Source of the DNA: Streptomyces sp. NRRL S-1022
Lineage (GTDB): Bacteria > Actinomycetota > Actinomycetes > Streptomycetales > Streptomycetaceae
Direction: 5' to 3'
Assembly (NCBI RefSeq): GCF_000720135.1
Contig: NZ_JOIU01000025.1
Location: 1 to 64,000, forward strand
DNA: 64,000 nucleotides
The translations under genes were made by a program, and so were the position numbers. Under the pieces are notes generated by a model. That model made no database searches. It had not been told where the DNA came from and worked only from the letters and a program-made list of their open reading frames with translations. The number at the start of each line of letters is the position of its first letter. Within the stretch, counting starts at the first letter, position 1. Of this stretch, positions 52,216-61,610 are shown one piece after another.

Positions 52216-52421
52216 GCGTCATGGTCGACATCAGGCCGGTGCACAAGAGCTTCGGCTCGCCGGACGTGCCCGCAGGCACCGACCTCCAGGTGCGCGCCGG
52301 TGAGGTCACCGTCGTGCCCGGGCCCTCCGGCTCCGGCGAGCCCACGCTGCTGTTCATGGCCGGCGGACGGATCGTGGGCCGCGAGGACCGGACCCGTGCG
52401 TTCCTGGCGAGGGCGCTGTGA
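52212..52421 (+). pseudogene. Remnant of amino-acid ABC transporter ATPase (internal deletion, dead Walker A)
   Basis: The 69-codon open frame begins like a polar amino acid ATPase (VDIRPVHKSFGSPDVPAGTD, then VRAGEVTVVPGPSGSGEPTLL) and then jumps into the normal C-terminal end (FMAGGRIVG...RTRAFLARAL). About 170 codons with the signature, Walker B and H-loop are missing, and the P-loop Lys-Ser is Glu-Pro. The start still overlaps the upstream stop by ATGA, as an intact operon gene would. It cannot work as an ATPase. Confidence 0.88.
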
Positions 52422-52466
52422 GGGTGGCGACCTCGGCCCCGGGGCGCGGTGAGCCGGGGGACGCGG

Positions 52467-53546
52467 ATGAGTAGCCTGCTGCATCTCGCGGCCGCTCTCG
52501 ATCTGCCGGGGGTGGTCGACGGCGGGGCGTACGCGGAGCTGGCCCGGCTCGCCGAGCGGGGCGGGCTGGACTTCGTGACGCTGGACGACTCCTTCGCCCG
52601 GCCCGGCCCCGACGCGCTCGGCGTGCTGTGCCGGGTGGCGCCCGCGACCCGGCGGATCGGACTGGTGCCGACCGTCACCACCACCCACACCGAGCCCTTC
52701 GGGGTGCAGGCCGCCGTGGCCACCCTGGACTGGGTGAGCCGGGGCCGGGCCGGCTGGCGGATCGACGTGTCCACCACCGAGGGCGAGGCCCGGCTGTTCG
52801 GCCGCCGCCACGCGGCCCCGGCGGAGTCCCTGTGGCAGGAGGCGGGCGAGGTCGCCGACGCGGCGGCGAGACTGTGGGACAGCCGGGAGGACGGCGCCGG
52901 GATCCGGGACGAGGCCACCGGCCGGTTCCTCGACCGGGACCGGCCGCACCGCGTCGACCTCACCGGCACCGCCGCCTCGGCCGCGGGCCCGTCGACCGTG
53001 CCCCGGCCGCCGCAGGGCCACCCCGTGCGCGTGGTCGACGCCACCGACGGCCCCGCCCGTACGGTCGCCGCCCGGTACGCGGACGTCGCCCTGGTGCGGG
53101 CCGCCACGCCGGCCCAGGCCGCCGGCCTACGGGACCGGCTGCGCGAGGAGGCGAGCGCGTCCGGCCGGAACCCGGACGCGCTGCGGGTCCTGGTGAGCCT
53201 GCTGGTCGACCTCGGCGACGGCGAGCACGCGGCCGCACCGGGACACGGCGGCGGCCCGCGGCCCACCGCGCAGGGCCCGCTGTACCGGGGCGGCCCGGTC
53301 GACCTCGCGGAACTGGTGGCGGCCTGGCACGCCGACGGCGTCACCGACGGCTTCCACCTCGTCCCCGTCGAACCGCGCCGCGATCTGGAGCGGCTGGTCA
53401 ACGGCACGGTGGCGCTGCTCCAGCACCGCGGGCGGTTCCGCACCTTCTACCCGGGCAGCACCCTGCGCGAGCACCTGGGCCTGGCCCGGCCCGCCCCTCG
53501 GTACACCGCCCGCGGGGCGACGGCCGTGACCGGGGGAACGGCATGA
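52467..53546 (+). CDS. LLM class flavin-dependent monooxygenase 1
   Basis: The 359-residue luciferase-like protein is of the NtaA/SnaA/DszA/YtnJ group: LLHLAAALDLPGVVDGGAYAEL, AERGGLDFVTLDDSFARPG, RIGLVPTVTTTHTEPFGVQ, and SRGRAGWRIDVSTTEGEARLFGR. Such enzymes use reduced FMN from a partner reductase to oxidise small sulfur or nitrogen compounds. ATG 52467 has GGGGG seven bases upstream; GTG 52449 is possible. It is shorter than the second copy, with a less typical middle. It overlaps the next gene by ATGA. Confidence 0.87.
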   Translation: MSSLLHLAAALDLPGVVDGGAYAELARLAERGGLDFVTLDDSFARPGPDALGVLCRVAPATRRIGLVPTVTTTHTEPFGVQAAVATLDWVSRGRAGWRIDVSTTEGEARLFGRRHAAPAESLWQEAGEVADAAARLWDSREDGAGIRDEATGRFLDRDRPHRVDLTGTAASAAGPSTVPRPPQGHPVRVVDATDGPARTVAARYADVALVRAATPAQAAGLRDRLREEASASGRNPDALRVLVSLLVDLGDGEHAAAPGHGGGPRPTAQGPLYRGGPVDLAELVAAWHADGVTDGFHLVPVEPRRDLERLVNGTVALLQHRGRFRTFYPGSTLREHLGLARPAPRYTARGATAVTGGTA

Positions 53547-54823
53547 CCGTGACGCGGCTGCACCTGGCGGCCGCGCCCCCGGGGTCCGGCGCCGCCGACG
53601 GGCCCGGCACGGCCGTGTGGGGCGGCGCGCCGGCCGGCGCGCGGCTCGCGTTCGCCGGCTTCGAGCGGCTCGCCCGCACCGCCGAACGCGGCCTGTTCGA
53701 CTTCCTCCTGCTCGACGAGGAGCCCCGGCTGCCGGAGCACCGCGGACGGCTGCACGAACCGGACCCGGTCGGCGGGCCGGAGCCGGTCGCCGTGCTGAAC
53801 GCGCTCGCCGGGGTCACCGTGCACCTCGGGCTCGCCGCCACCGTGGACGCCGCCCACGGCGAGCCGTACGAACTCGCCCGCAGGCTGGCCACCCTGGACC
53901 ACCTCAGCGCGGGCCGGGCGGGCTGGCGGGTGGCGGCCTCGGCGGGCCCCCGCGCCGGCGCGGACCCGCGCTCCGCCGGGCATCCCGACCCGTACGGCCG
54001 GGCCGCCGAACTCATCGGCGTGGCCCGGCGGTTGTGGGACTCCTGGAGCCCCGGCGGGGTGCCCCGGCCGTTCGCGTACCGCGGCCGGCACTTCGACATC
54101 GCCGGCGAGTTCGGGCTGCCCCGCTCGCCCCAGGGGCGGCCCGTGGTCATCCAGGCGGGGGAGTCAGAGCGGGCCCGGGAGCTGGCCGCGGCCTCGGCCG
54201 ACGTCCTCCTCGTCCAACACGCCGCGCCGGAGCCGGCCCGCGCGCGCTACGCCGACGTCAAACGGCGGCTCGCGGCCCACGGCCGTACCCCGCGGGACCT
54301 GAAGGTCATGTCCCCGGTCACCGTCGTCCTCGGGGACACCGCGGCCGAGGCGCGGGAGCGGGCCGCCGGCATCCGGCGCCGGCGGATCACCCCGGGGTAC
54401 GCGCTGTACGCGCTGGAGCGGGTCTGGGGAACGGATCTGTCCGGGTACGACCCCGACGGCCCGCTGCCCGAGACCGACCCGGACACCCGGGACCCCCGCA
54501 CCCGCGCGCTCGCCGCGCGATGGCGGGCGCTGGCCCGGGAGAAGGGGCTGTCGGTCCGGGAGACGGTGATCGAGGTGAGCGGCCGGCAGTCCTTCGTCGG
54601 CACGCCCGACACGGTCGCCGCGGATCTGCACCGGTACGCCGGCGAGGGAGCCGCCGACGGGTTCGTGCTGGTCCCGCAGCTGCCGGCCGACGGGCTGGAG
54701 GAGTTCGTGGACCGGGTGGTGCCGCTGCTCCAGGAGCGCGGGGCGTTCCGCACGGAATACCGGGGCGGCACCCTCCGCTCCCATCTCGGACTGGCTCATC
54801 CGGCCGCGGAGAGCCGGACATGA
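53543..54823 (+). CDS. LLM class flavin-dependent monooxygenase 2 (NtaA/SnaA/DszA family)
   Basis: The 426-residue full-length member has: LHLAAAPPGSG at the start, ERGLFDFLLLDEEPRLPEH, LGLAATVDAAHGEPYELARRLATLD, SAGRAGWRVAAS, FDIAGEFGLPRSPQGRPVVIQAGES and the end FVGTPDTVAADLHRYA. This group includes the Bacillus cystine-derivative monooxygenase and desulfurisation enzymes. It needs an FMNH2 donor, which is not encoded nearby. The ATG overlaps the first LLM gene, so both are made together, probably acting on the same imported compound. Confidence 0.92.
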   Translation: MTVTRLHLAAAPPGSGAADGPGTAVWGGAPAGARLAFAGFERLARTAERGLFDFLLLDEEPRLPEHRGRLHEPDPVGGPEPVAVLNALAGVTVHLGLAATVDAAHGEPYELARRLATLDHLSAGRAGWRVAASAGPRAGADPRSAGHPDPYGRAAELIGVARRLWDSWSPGGVPRPFAYRGRHFDIAGEFGLPRSPQGRPVVIQAGESERARELAAASADVLLVQHAAPEPARARYADVKRRLAAHGRTPRDLKVMSPVTVVLGDTAAEARERAAGIRRRRITPGYALYALERVWGTDLSGYDPDGPLPETDPDTRDPRTRALAARWRALAREKGLSVRETVIEVSGRQSFVGTPDTVAADLHRYAGEGAADGFVLVPQLPADGLEEFVDRVVPLLQERGAFRTEYRGGTLRSHLGLAHPAAESRT

Positions 54824-54855
54824 CGAGCCGTTCACAGGAGAAAGGAACCGATGGC

Positions 54856-55638
54856 ATGACGACCGACGCGTCCGAGGTCTGGAAGCAGTGGCACGAGCAG
54901 CGGGTGGAGAGCGTCTCGGCGCCCTACGGGCCGCTCGCGCTGACCGCGACGCACTGGATCGAGGACTATCCGGAGGGTCGACTTCCGGACATTCCCGGGA
55001 AATGGGTGGCGGACGAGGGCGCAGTGGTGCTCACGGCCGCGCAGAGCGACGGTCTGTCCGTGGACGGCCGGCCCTTCTCCGGTGAGGCCGTGCTGGCCGC
55101 GGACAGTGGTCCGGAGTCCGGGGCGCGGGTCGCGCTCGGCGCGAAGCGGCTGGTCGTGCTGGTGCGCGAGGGCGTGTGGGGAGTGCGGGTGTACGACCCC
55201 GGCTCCGCCGCCCGGCAGGCGTTCCGGGGCATCGAGGCCGAGCCCTACGACCCGCGCTGGTCGGTGCCGGGGCGGTTCACGCCGTACGACGGGACGCGCA
55301 CCATCCGGCTCGGCAACGCGGACGGGCGGGAGCGCGGCTTCGCCCTCGCCGGCGAACTCGCCTTCTCCCTGGGCGGACGGGAGCGGACGCTGAAGGTCGC
55401 GCAGCAGGGGGACGGGCTGCTGTGGGCGGTGTTCGCCGACGCCACCAGCGGTGACACGAGCTTCCGGTTCCGCTTCCTCTTCGCCCCGGCCCCGGACGCC
55501 GAGGGGCGCACGACCGTCGACTTCAACCGCGCCCAACTCCCGCCGTGCGCCTTCGCGGACCACTTCATCTGCCCCTTCCCGCCTCCCGGCAACACGCTGG
55601 ACGCGGCGGTCGAGGCGGGGGAGCGCCGGCTGGGCTGA
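54856..55638 (+). CDS. DUF1684 family protein
   Basis: The 260-residue soluble protein fits DUF1684: [22 protein letters not shown] at the N-terminus, [18 protein letters not shown], then [19 protein letters not shown] and the conserved end [26 protein letters not shown]. The function is unknown; the family often accompanies flavin monooxygenases. AGGAGAAAGGA lies upstream of ATG 54856; an ATG at 54820 is in frame. It is the last gene of the cluster. Confidence 0.88.
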   Translation: MTTDASEVWKQWHEQRVESVSAPYGPLALTATHWIEDYPEGRLPDIPGKWVADEGAVVLTAAQSDGLSVDGRPFSGEAVLAADSGPESGARVALGAKRLVVLVREGVWGVRVYDPGSAARQAFRGIEAEPYDPRWSVPGRFTPYDGTRTIRLGNADGRERGFALAGELAFSLGGRERTLKVAQQGDGLLWAVFADATSGDTSFRFRFLFAPAPDAEGRTTVDFNRAQLPPCAFADHFICPFPPPGNTLDAAVEAGERRLG

Positions 55639-55850
55639 CCTGCGGGGTACCGGTCCGGGCCGCCTTGGGTCGTTCGGGTGGTTCCGGGCCGTCGGCCGAA
55701 AGGCACCCTTGTGCCGACCGGCCGTTCGGCCGAATACTCCCCCCAGCGCTTGTCAGGGGCATGCGTATTCGGATCCGGCCGGTCCCTGGCTGCGCCTCAC
55801 GGGCCCCGACCCCACGCGGGCCCCCCGACTTCCCTTGGAGGGAACGACAA

Positions 55851-56753
55851 GTGAGGAACAAGCGCACCACTCCCCGCGGCACCATGGCGAGACGGACCCG
55901 GCTCACCGCCGTGGCCACGGGCCTCCTGGCCGCAGCCGCGTTCGCCGCCCCCACCGCGAACGCCAGCGACGCCCACACCTTCAGCGCCGCTCAGCTCACC
56001 CGGGCGAGCGACTCCGTCCTCAAGGCCGACATCCCCGGTACCGCCTGGGCGGTGGACGGCAAGACCCACCGCGTCGTCGTCACCGTCGACAGCACGGTCT
56101 CCCAGGCCGAGATCGCCAAGATCAGGAAGCAGGCCGGTGCCACCGCCGACGCCCTGGTCGTCAAGCGCACACCGGGCAGGTTCAACAAGCTCATCTCCGG
56201 CGGCGACGCCATCTACGCGAGCAGCTGGCGCTGCTCGCTGGGCTTCAACGTCCAGGACTCCAGCGGCAACTACTACTTCCTGACCGCCGGGCACTGCACC
56301 GACGGCGCGGGCACCTGGTGGTCGAACTCCTCCCACAGCACCACGCTCGGCACCACGGCCGGCTCCAGCTTCCCGGGCAACGACTACGGCATCGTGCGCT
56401 ACACCAACAGCTCGGTGACCAAGTCGGGTGCCGTGGGCAGCCAGGACATCACCAGCGCGGCCACGCCCTCCGTGGGCACGACCGTCTACCGGCGCGGGTC
56501 CACGACCGGTACGCACAGCGGCCGGGTCACCGCGCTGAACGCCACGGTCAACTACGGCGGCGGCGACGTCGTCTCCGGCCTGATCCAGACCACCGTCTGC
56601 GCCGAGCCCGGCGACTCCGGCGGCCCGCTGTACGGCGGCACCACGGCCTACGGTCTGACCTCGGGCGGCAGCGGTGACTGCACCTCCGGCGGTACGACGT
56701 TCTTCCAGCCGGTGACCGAGGCGCTGAGCGCCTACGGGGTGCACGTCTACTGA
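55851..56753 (+). CDS. sprB: Streptogrisin B-type serine protease (S1/S2A, chymotrypsin-like), secreted
   Basis: The 300-residue preproprotein has a signal peptide ([18 protein letters not shown], cut near NASDA), an alpha-lytic-type pro-region (~40-115), and a mature enzyme starting about [19 protein letters not shown]. Catalytic residues are in TAGHCTDG (His), [10 protein letters not shown] (Asp) and [13 protein letters not shown] (Ser), with disulfide cysteines as in Streptomyces griseus protease B, which it closely resembles. GTG 55851 has GGAGGGAAC upstream. It is monocistronic and ends at a strong hairpin. Confidence 0.95.
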   Translation: MRNKRTTPRGTMARRTRLTAVATGLLAAAAFAAPTANASDAHTFSAAQLTRASDSVLKADIPGTAWAVDGKTHRVVVTVDSTVSQAEIAKIRKQAGATADALVVKRTPGRFNKLISGGDAIYASSWRCSLGFNVQDSSGNYYFLTAGHCTDGAGTWWSNSSHSTTLGTTAGSSFPGNDYGIVRYTNSSVTKSGAVGSQDITSAATPSVGTTVYRRGSTTGTHSGRVTALNATVNYGGGDVVSGLIQTTVCAEPGDSGGPLYGGTTAYGLTSGGSGDCTSGGTTFFQPVTEALSAYGVHVY

Positions 56754-56791
56754 TCACCCGCTGGCGCAGCACAGCTCCTGTGCCGGCAGCC

Positions 56792-56822
56792 GGCCCCCGC
56801 ACGCCTCGGGCGTGCGGGGGCC
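56792..56822 (+). terminator. Terminator after the protease gene
   Basis: GGCCCCCGCACGCC pairs perfectly with GGCGTGCGGGGGCC over 14 bases around a TCG loop, 38 bases after the stop. Confidence 0.85.
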
Positions 56823-56944
56823 TCGCCGTGCGCGGACGCCCCGCCGGGTGCCGCCCCGGAGACCTGTTTGCGCAGGTGAGAGGCCACACCCGGGCTGTCG
56901 TACACACGTTCGAGAATGGGGGTATGGTGGAGGTGGGGAAGTTG

Positions 56945-56956
56945 GAACTGATGTTC
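56945..56956 (+). promoter_or_regulatory. LexA (SOS) box upstream of dnaE2
   Basis: GAACTGATGTTC is an exact match to the actinobacterial SOS core GAAC-N4-GTTC, in context TTGGAACTGATGTTCGAG. It lies 37 bases before the GTG of the error-prone polymerase gene and just after a TATGGT -10-like element (56923), so LexA bound here should block transcription until DNA damage. Two further GTTCGAG half-sites are nearby at 56903 and 56964. Confidence 0.85.
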
Positions 56957-56993
56957 GAGAGTCGTTCGAGGCTCACGAGTGCGGGAGGTGTGT

Positions 56994-59900
56994 GTGCCGG
57001 GCTTCGCGCATCTGCACACCGTCTCCGGGTTCTCCCTGAGGTACGGGGCGTCCCATCCGGAGCGGCTGGCCGAGCGCGCCTCGGAGCGGGGGATGGACGC
57101 CCTCGCCCTGACCGACCGCGACACCCTCGCCGGCACCGTGCGCTTCGCCAAGGCGTGCGCCGGGGCCGGCGTGCGTCCGCTGTTCGGGGTGGACCTGGCG
57201 GTGGAGGCGCGGGAGGCCGTACGGCGTGAGCGGCGGCGTACGCCGGTGCGCGGCGGTGCCTTCGTGGACGAGTCGGCCCCCCGGGTGACCTTCCTCGCCC
57301 GGGACGGCGCCCGGGGCTGGGCCGGCCTGTGCCGGCTGGTCACGGCGGCGCACGCGGGGGAAGGGCCCCCGCTGCTCCCGTGGGCCGGCAACCGGGGCGA
57401 CGGCCTGGTGGTACTGCTCGGACCGGGGTCGGACGTGGGCCGGGCGCTCGCCGCCGGGCGGCCCGACCGGGCGGCGGAGCTGCTCGTGCCGTGGCGCGAG
57501 GTCTACGGCGACGCGCTGCGGCTGGAGGCCGTCTGGCACGGGCGCACGGGTACGGGGACCGGTTCCCTGCGGCTGGCGGCCCGTACCGTCGGGTTCGCCG
57601 CCGAACAGAGGGTGCGGCCGGTGCTCAGCAACGCCGTCCGGTACGCCGATCCCGGGCAGGGACCGGTCGCCGACGTGCTGGATGCCGCGCGGCGCCTGGT
57701 GCCGGTCGACCCCCGGGGGGAGCTGGACTCCGGCGAGGCCTGGCTGAAGGACGGGCAGGCCATGCTGCACGTGGCCGAGCGGGTCGTGGAGGCCGCCGGG
57801 TACCGGCGGGACACCGCCCTGCGGCTGCTGGAACAGACCCGGGCCACGGCCGCCGAGTGCCGGGTCGATCCCGAGGGCGACCTGGGGATGGGGAGCGTGC
57901 ACTTCCCCGAGGCGCACCTCGTCGGCGCCGGCCGGCGCACCGCCCAGCGGGCGCTCGCCTCGCGGGCGGCGGCGGGCATGCTGCGGCTCGGGTACGACGG
58001 GCGGCGCGCCTACTGGGAGCGGATGCACCACGAGCTGGACATCATCGCCCACCACGGTTTCGCCTCCTACTTCCTGACGGTCGCCCAGGTCGTCGACGAC
58101 GTGCGCGGGATGGGCATCCGGGTGGCCGCCCGGGGGTCCGGGGCCGGGTCGCTGGTCAACCACCTGCTGGGGATCGCGCACGCCGATCCGGTCGAGCACG
58201 GGCTGCTGATGGAGCGCTTCCTCTCCAAGGAGCGTGTCGTGCTGCCCGACATCGACATCGACGTGGAGTCCGCGCGGCGGCTGGAGGTCTACCGGGCGAT
58301 CATCGGCCGGTTCGGCGCGGAGCGGGTGGCGACCGTGTCCATGCCGGAGACCTACCGGGTGCGGCACGCGATCCGGGACGTGGGCGCCGCGCTGTCCATG
58401 GACCCGGCCGAGATCGACCGGATCGCCAAGTCCTTCCCGCACATCCGGGCGCGCGACGCCCGTGCCGCGCTCGCCGAGCTGCCCGAGCTGAAGCAGCTGG
58501 CGGGGGAGCACCGGCGGGAGGGCGCGAAGTACGACAGGCTGTGGGAGCTGGTGGAGGCGCTCGACGCCCTGCCGCGCGGGGTCGCCATGCACCCGTGCGG
58601 GGTGCTGCTGTCCGACGCCTCGCTCCTCGCCCGTACGCCGGTGGTGCCGACCAGCGGCGAGGGGCTGCCCATGGCGCAGTTCGACAAGGAGGACGTGGAG
58701 GACCTGGGCCTGCTCAAGCTGGATGTGCTGGGCGTGCGGATGCAGTCGGCGATGGCGCACGCGGTCGCCGAGGTGGAGCGGGTGACCGGGGAGCGGATCG
58801 ACCTGGACGGGGTGCCGCCGGGCGACCCGGAGACGTACCGGCTGATCCGGTCCACCGAGACGCTGGGCTGCTTCCAGATCGAGTCGCCGGGGCAGCGGGA
58901 CCTGGTGGGGCGGCTGCAGCCGAGCACCTTCCACGACCTGGTGGTCGACATCTCGCTGTTCCGGCCCGGTCCCGTCGCCGCCGACATGGTGCGCCCGTTC
59001 ATCGAGGCGCGGCACGGGCGGGCGCCGGTGCGCTATCCGCACCCGGACCTGGAGGAGCCGCTGAAGGGGACGTACGGGGTCGTCGTCTTCCACGAGCAGG
59101 TCATCGACATCGTCGCCCTCATGACCGGCTGCGGCCGCGGCGAGGCCGACCGGGTGCGGCGCGGGCTGTCCGAGCCTCGGACGCAGGAACGGATCAGGGT
59201 GTGGTTCGCCCAGCAGGCGGCGGCCAGGGGATACGACGCGGAGACGATCCGGCGGACCTGGGAGATCGTGGAGGCCTTCGGGTCGTACGGCTTCTGCAAG
59301 GCGCACGCCGTCGCCTTCGCCGTACCCACCTACCAGTCGGCGTGGCTGAAGGCGCACCACCCGGCCGCCTTCTACGCCGGGCTGCTCACGCACGACCCCG
59401 GGATGTACCCCAAGCGGCTGCTGCTGGCGGACGCCCGGCGGCGCGGGGTGCCGATCCTGCCGCTGGACGTGAACCTCTCCGGAGTCGCACACAGGATCGA
59501 ACTGGTGTCTGAATCACCGGAGGCGTGGGGGCTGCGGCTCGCCCTCTCCGACGTCCACGGCATCAGCGCGGCCGAGGCGGAGCGGATCGCGGACGGGCAG
59601 CCCTACGCCTCCCTGCTGGACTTCTGGGAACGGGCCCGGCCCAGCAGGCCGCTGGCCGGACGGCTCGCCCAGGTGGGCGCGCTGGACGCCTTCGGCGCCA
59701 ACCGGCGCGACCTGCAACTGCACCTGACCGAGCTGCACCGCGGCGCCCGGGGCGCCGGCGGCGGCCAGCTCCCGCTGGCGGGCGGCCGGAAGACCGCCCC
59801 GGCCGGGCTGCCCGACCTGTCCTCCGCGGAGCGGCTCAGCGCCGAGCTGGGGGTGCTGTCCATGGACGCCTCGCGCAATCTGATGGACGACCACCGCACC

Positions 59901-60515
59901 TTCCTCGACGAGCTGGGCGTGGTCTCCGCGCGCCGGCTGCGCGAGGCCCGGCACGGGGAGACCGTGCTGGTCGCGGGCGCCAAGGCGGCCACCCAGACCC
60001 CGCCGATCCGCTCCGGCAAGCGGGTCGTCTTCTCCACCCTGGACGACGGCACCGGCCTGGTCGACCTCGCGTTCTTCGACGACTCGCACGACGCCTGCGC
60101 CCACACCGTCTTCCACTCCTGGCTCCTGCTGGTGCGCGGAGTGGTGCAGCGGCGCGGCCGGCGCAGCCTGAGCGTGGTCGGCTCCGCCGCCTGGAACCTC
60201 GCCGAACTGGTGGAGGTGCGGCAGGAAGAGGGGCTCGACGGGGTCGCGGCCCGGCTGGCCGGACCGTCCGGCGCGGACGGCTCCCCGGCCGGGGACGCCG
60301 GCGGTCCGCTGCGGGCCCGGCTCGCCGGTTCCGAGGGGCTGCCCGCGCCGGCCGGCTCCGCGGCCCGGGACCCGATGGCCGACCGGACGATCCGCATGCC
60401 CACGGGGTACGAGATGCACCCCTGGGCCGACCTGCGGCCCGCCGGCCAGGACGCCGGGCAGGGGCCCGCGGCGATACGGAAGTTGTGGCACCAGAGTCCG
60501 GGGAGTGCGGGATGA
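56994..60515 (+). CDS. dnaE2: Error-prone DNA polymerase III alpha subunit (DnaE2 type)
   Basis: The 1173-residue polymerase has an N-terminal PHP domain (GFAHLHTVSGFSL; LALTDRDTLAGTVRF), a C-family polymerase core with the catalytic DIDIDVES (~420) and GSGAGSLVNHLL, KLDVLGVR and FQIESPGQR, then a helix-hairpin-helix and OB domain (~1000-1090) without a replicative tau-binding tail. The length and missing tail fit DnaE2, which copies past lesions. GTG 56994 has GGGAGG five bases upstream; GTG 56979 is an in-frame alternative. It overlaps the next gene by ATGA. The LexA box makes it a DNA-damage gene. Confidence 0.92.
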   Translation: MPGFAHLHTVSGFSLRYGASHPERLAERASERGMDALALTDRDTLAGTVRFAKACAGAGVRPLFGVDLAVEAREAVRRERRRTPVRGGAFVDESAPRVTFLARDGARGWAGLCRLVTAAHAGEGPPLLPWAGNRGDGLVVLLGPGSDVGRALAAGRPDRAAELLVPWREVYGDALRLEAVWHGRTGTGTGSLRLAARTVGFAAEQRVRPVLSNAVRYADPGQGPVADVLDAARRLVPVDPRGELDSGEAWLKDGQAMLHVAERVVEAAGYRRDTALRLLEQTRATAAECRVDPEGDLGMGSVHFPEAHLVGAGRRTAQRALASRAAAGMLRLGYDGRRAYWERMHHELDIIAHHGFASYFLTVAQVVDDVRGMGIRVAARGSGAGSLVNHLLGIAHADPVEHGLLMERFLSKERVVLPDIDIDVESARRLEVYRAIIGRFGAERVATVSMPETYRVRHAIRDVGAALSMDPAEIDRIAKSFPHIRARDARAALAELPELKQLAGEHRREGAKYDRLWELVEALDALPRGVAMHPCGVLLSDASLLARTPVVPTSGEGLPMAQFDKEDVEDLGLLKLDVLGVRMQSAMAHAVAEVERVTGERIDLDGVPPGDPETYRLIRSTETLGCFQIESPGQRDLVGRLQPSTFHDLVVDISLFRPGPVAADMVRPFIEARHGRAPVRYPHPDLEEPLKGTYGVVVFHEQVIDIVALMTGCGRGEADRVRRGLSEPRTQERIRVWFAQQAAARGYDAETIRRTWEIVEAFGSYGFCKAHAVAFAVPTYQSAWLKAHHPAAFYAGLLTHDPGMYPKRLLLADARRRGVPILPLDVNLSGVAHRIELVSESPEAWGLRLALSDVHGISAAEAERIADGQPYASLLDFWERARPSRPLAGRLAQVGALDAFGANRRDLQLHLTELHRGARGAGGGQLPLAGGRKTAPAGLPDLSSAERLSAELGVLSMDASRNLMDDHRTFLDELGVVSARRLREARHGETVLVAGAKAATQTPPIRSGKRVVFSTLDDGTGLVDLAFFDDSHDACAHTVFHSWLLLVRGVVQRRGRRSLSVVGSAAWNLAELVEVRQEEGLDGVAARLAGPSGADGSPAGDAGGPLRARLAGSEGLPAPAGSAARDPMADRTIRMPTGYEMHPWADLRPAGQDAGQGPAAIRKLWHQSPGSAG

Positions 60516-61519
60516 CCATCCTCTGCGTACGTTTCCAGCTGCCGCCGATGTACGAGCCGGCCCTGCCGGGGCTGCTCGGGCTGCTGGAGGAGTTCACCCC
60601 GGTGGTCGAGGCGCTGCCGCCGGACGGGGCGCTGGCCGATCTCCGGGGCGCCGAGCGGTACTTCGGGCGCAGCGCCGTGGAGCTGGCCTCGGTGATCCGG
60701 GTGCGCGCCCTCGCGCGGTACGGCGTCGACTGCGCGATCGGCGCCGGCCCGGGGCCGATGCTGGCCCGCGTGGCGCTGCGCGACGCCCGGCCCGGGGTGA
60801 CCTGCGCGGTGCCCGAGGACGCCGTCGCCGCCTTCCTCGCCGGCAAGCCCGTCGCCGCGCTGCCCGGCATCGGCCCGGCGACCGCCCGCACCCTGGGCGA
60901 GTACGGCCTGGACACCCTGGGCCTGGTCGCCGCCGCGCCGCTGTCCACGCTCCAGCGGCTGATCGGCGCGAAGGCGGGCCGGGAACTGCGCGAGAAGGCG
61001 AGCGGCATCGACCGCGGCCGGGTCGTCCCGAACGCCGTCGCGCGCTCGCTGACGACGGAACGGTCCTTCGGCATCGACGAGCTGGACCCCGGCCGGCACC
61101 GCGGGGCGCTGCTGTCGGCCGCCGAGGAGACCGGCGCCCGGCTGCGCGCGGTGGAGAAGGTCTGCCGCACCCTCACCCTCACCGTGCGCTACGCCGACCG
61201 GTCCGCCACCACCCGAAGCCGCACCCTGAAGGAGCCGACCGCGCACTCGGCGGCCCTGACCCGCGCGGCCTACGGCATGTACGAGGCACTCGGCCTGCAG
61301 CGCGCCCGGGTCCGCGCGATCGCCCTGCGCGCCGAGGGCCTGGCCCCCGCCGACCAGGCCTCCTACCAGCTCACCTTCGACCCCGTGGACGAGAAGGCCC
61401 GCCGCCTGGAGGAGGTCGCGGACCGCGCCCGGGCGAAGTTCGGGCCGCGCGCGGTGATGCCGGGCGCGCTGGGCCGGGGCGGCGGCTCCCCGTCGGCCGA
61501 CGGGCTCAGAGCGGCGTGA
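60512..61519 (+). CDS. Degenerate Y-family DNA polymerase (ImuB/DinB2-like)
   Basis: The 335-residue protein keeps the Y-family fold: fingers-like region, the helix-hairpin-helix LPGIGPATARTLGEYGLDTLG and the little-finger domain (~220-310). The catalytic first Asp (normally DMDAFF) is replaced (CVRFQLPP), and the second acidic motif SxDE reads PPDG. It is shorter than ImuB of mycobacteria (about 500 residues), and the clamp-binding motif QLxLF is only QLTFD. It is probably a non-catalytic partner of DnaE2 as in the ImuB system. The ATG overlaps the dnaE2 stop, so both are co-expressed. Confidence 0.82.
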   Translation: MTILCVRFQLPPMYEPALPGLLGLLEEFTPVVEALPPDGALADLRGAERYFGRSAVELASVIRVRALARYGVDCAIGAGPGPMLARVALRDARPGVTCAVPEDAVAAFLAGKPVAALPGIGPATARTLGEYGLDTLGLVAAAPLSTLQRLIGAKAGRELREKASGIDRGRVVPNAVARSLTTERSFGIDELDPGRHRGALLSAAEETGARLRAVEKVCRTLTLTVRYADRSATTRSRTLKEPTAHSAALTRAAYGMYEALGLQRARVRAIALRAEGLAPADQASYQLTFDPVDEKARRLEEVADRARAKFGPRAVMPGALGRGGGSPSADGLRAA

Positions 61520-61610
61520 CGCCCCACTGGTTAACACTGGAAGTTTTTACTGACGCGTAACTTCTCAGTCCGGCTACCCGCCCGTAACTTGACAAGTGAA
61601 CAGCATCCTC

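Noticed and set aside
52467..54823. Bacterial luciferase (lux) genes
   Set aside because: Sequence blocks fit NtaA/SnaA-type monooxygenases; no aldehyde-forming lux genes accompany them.
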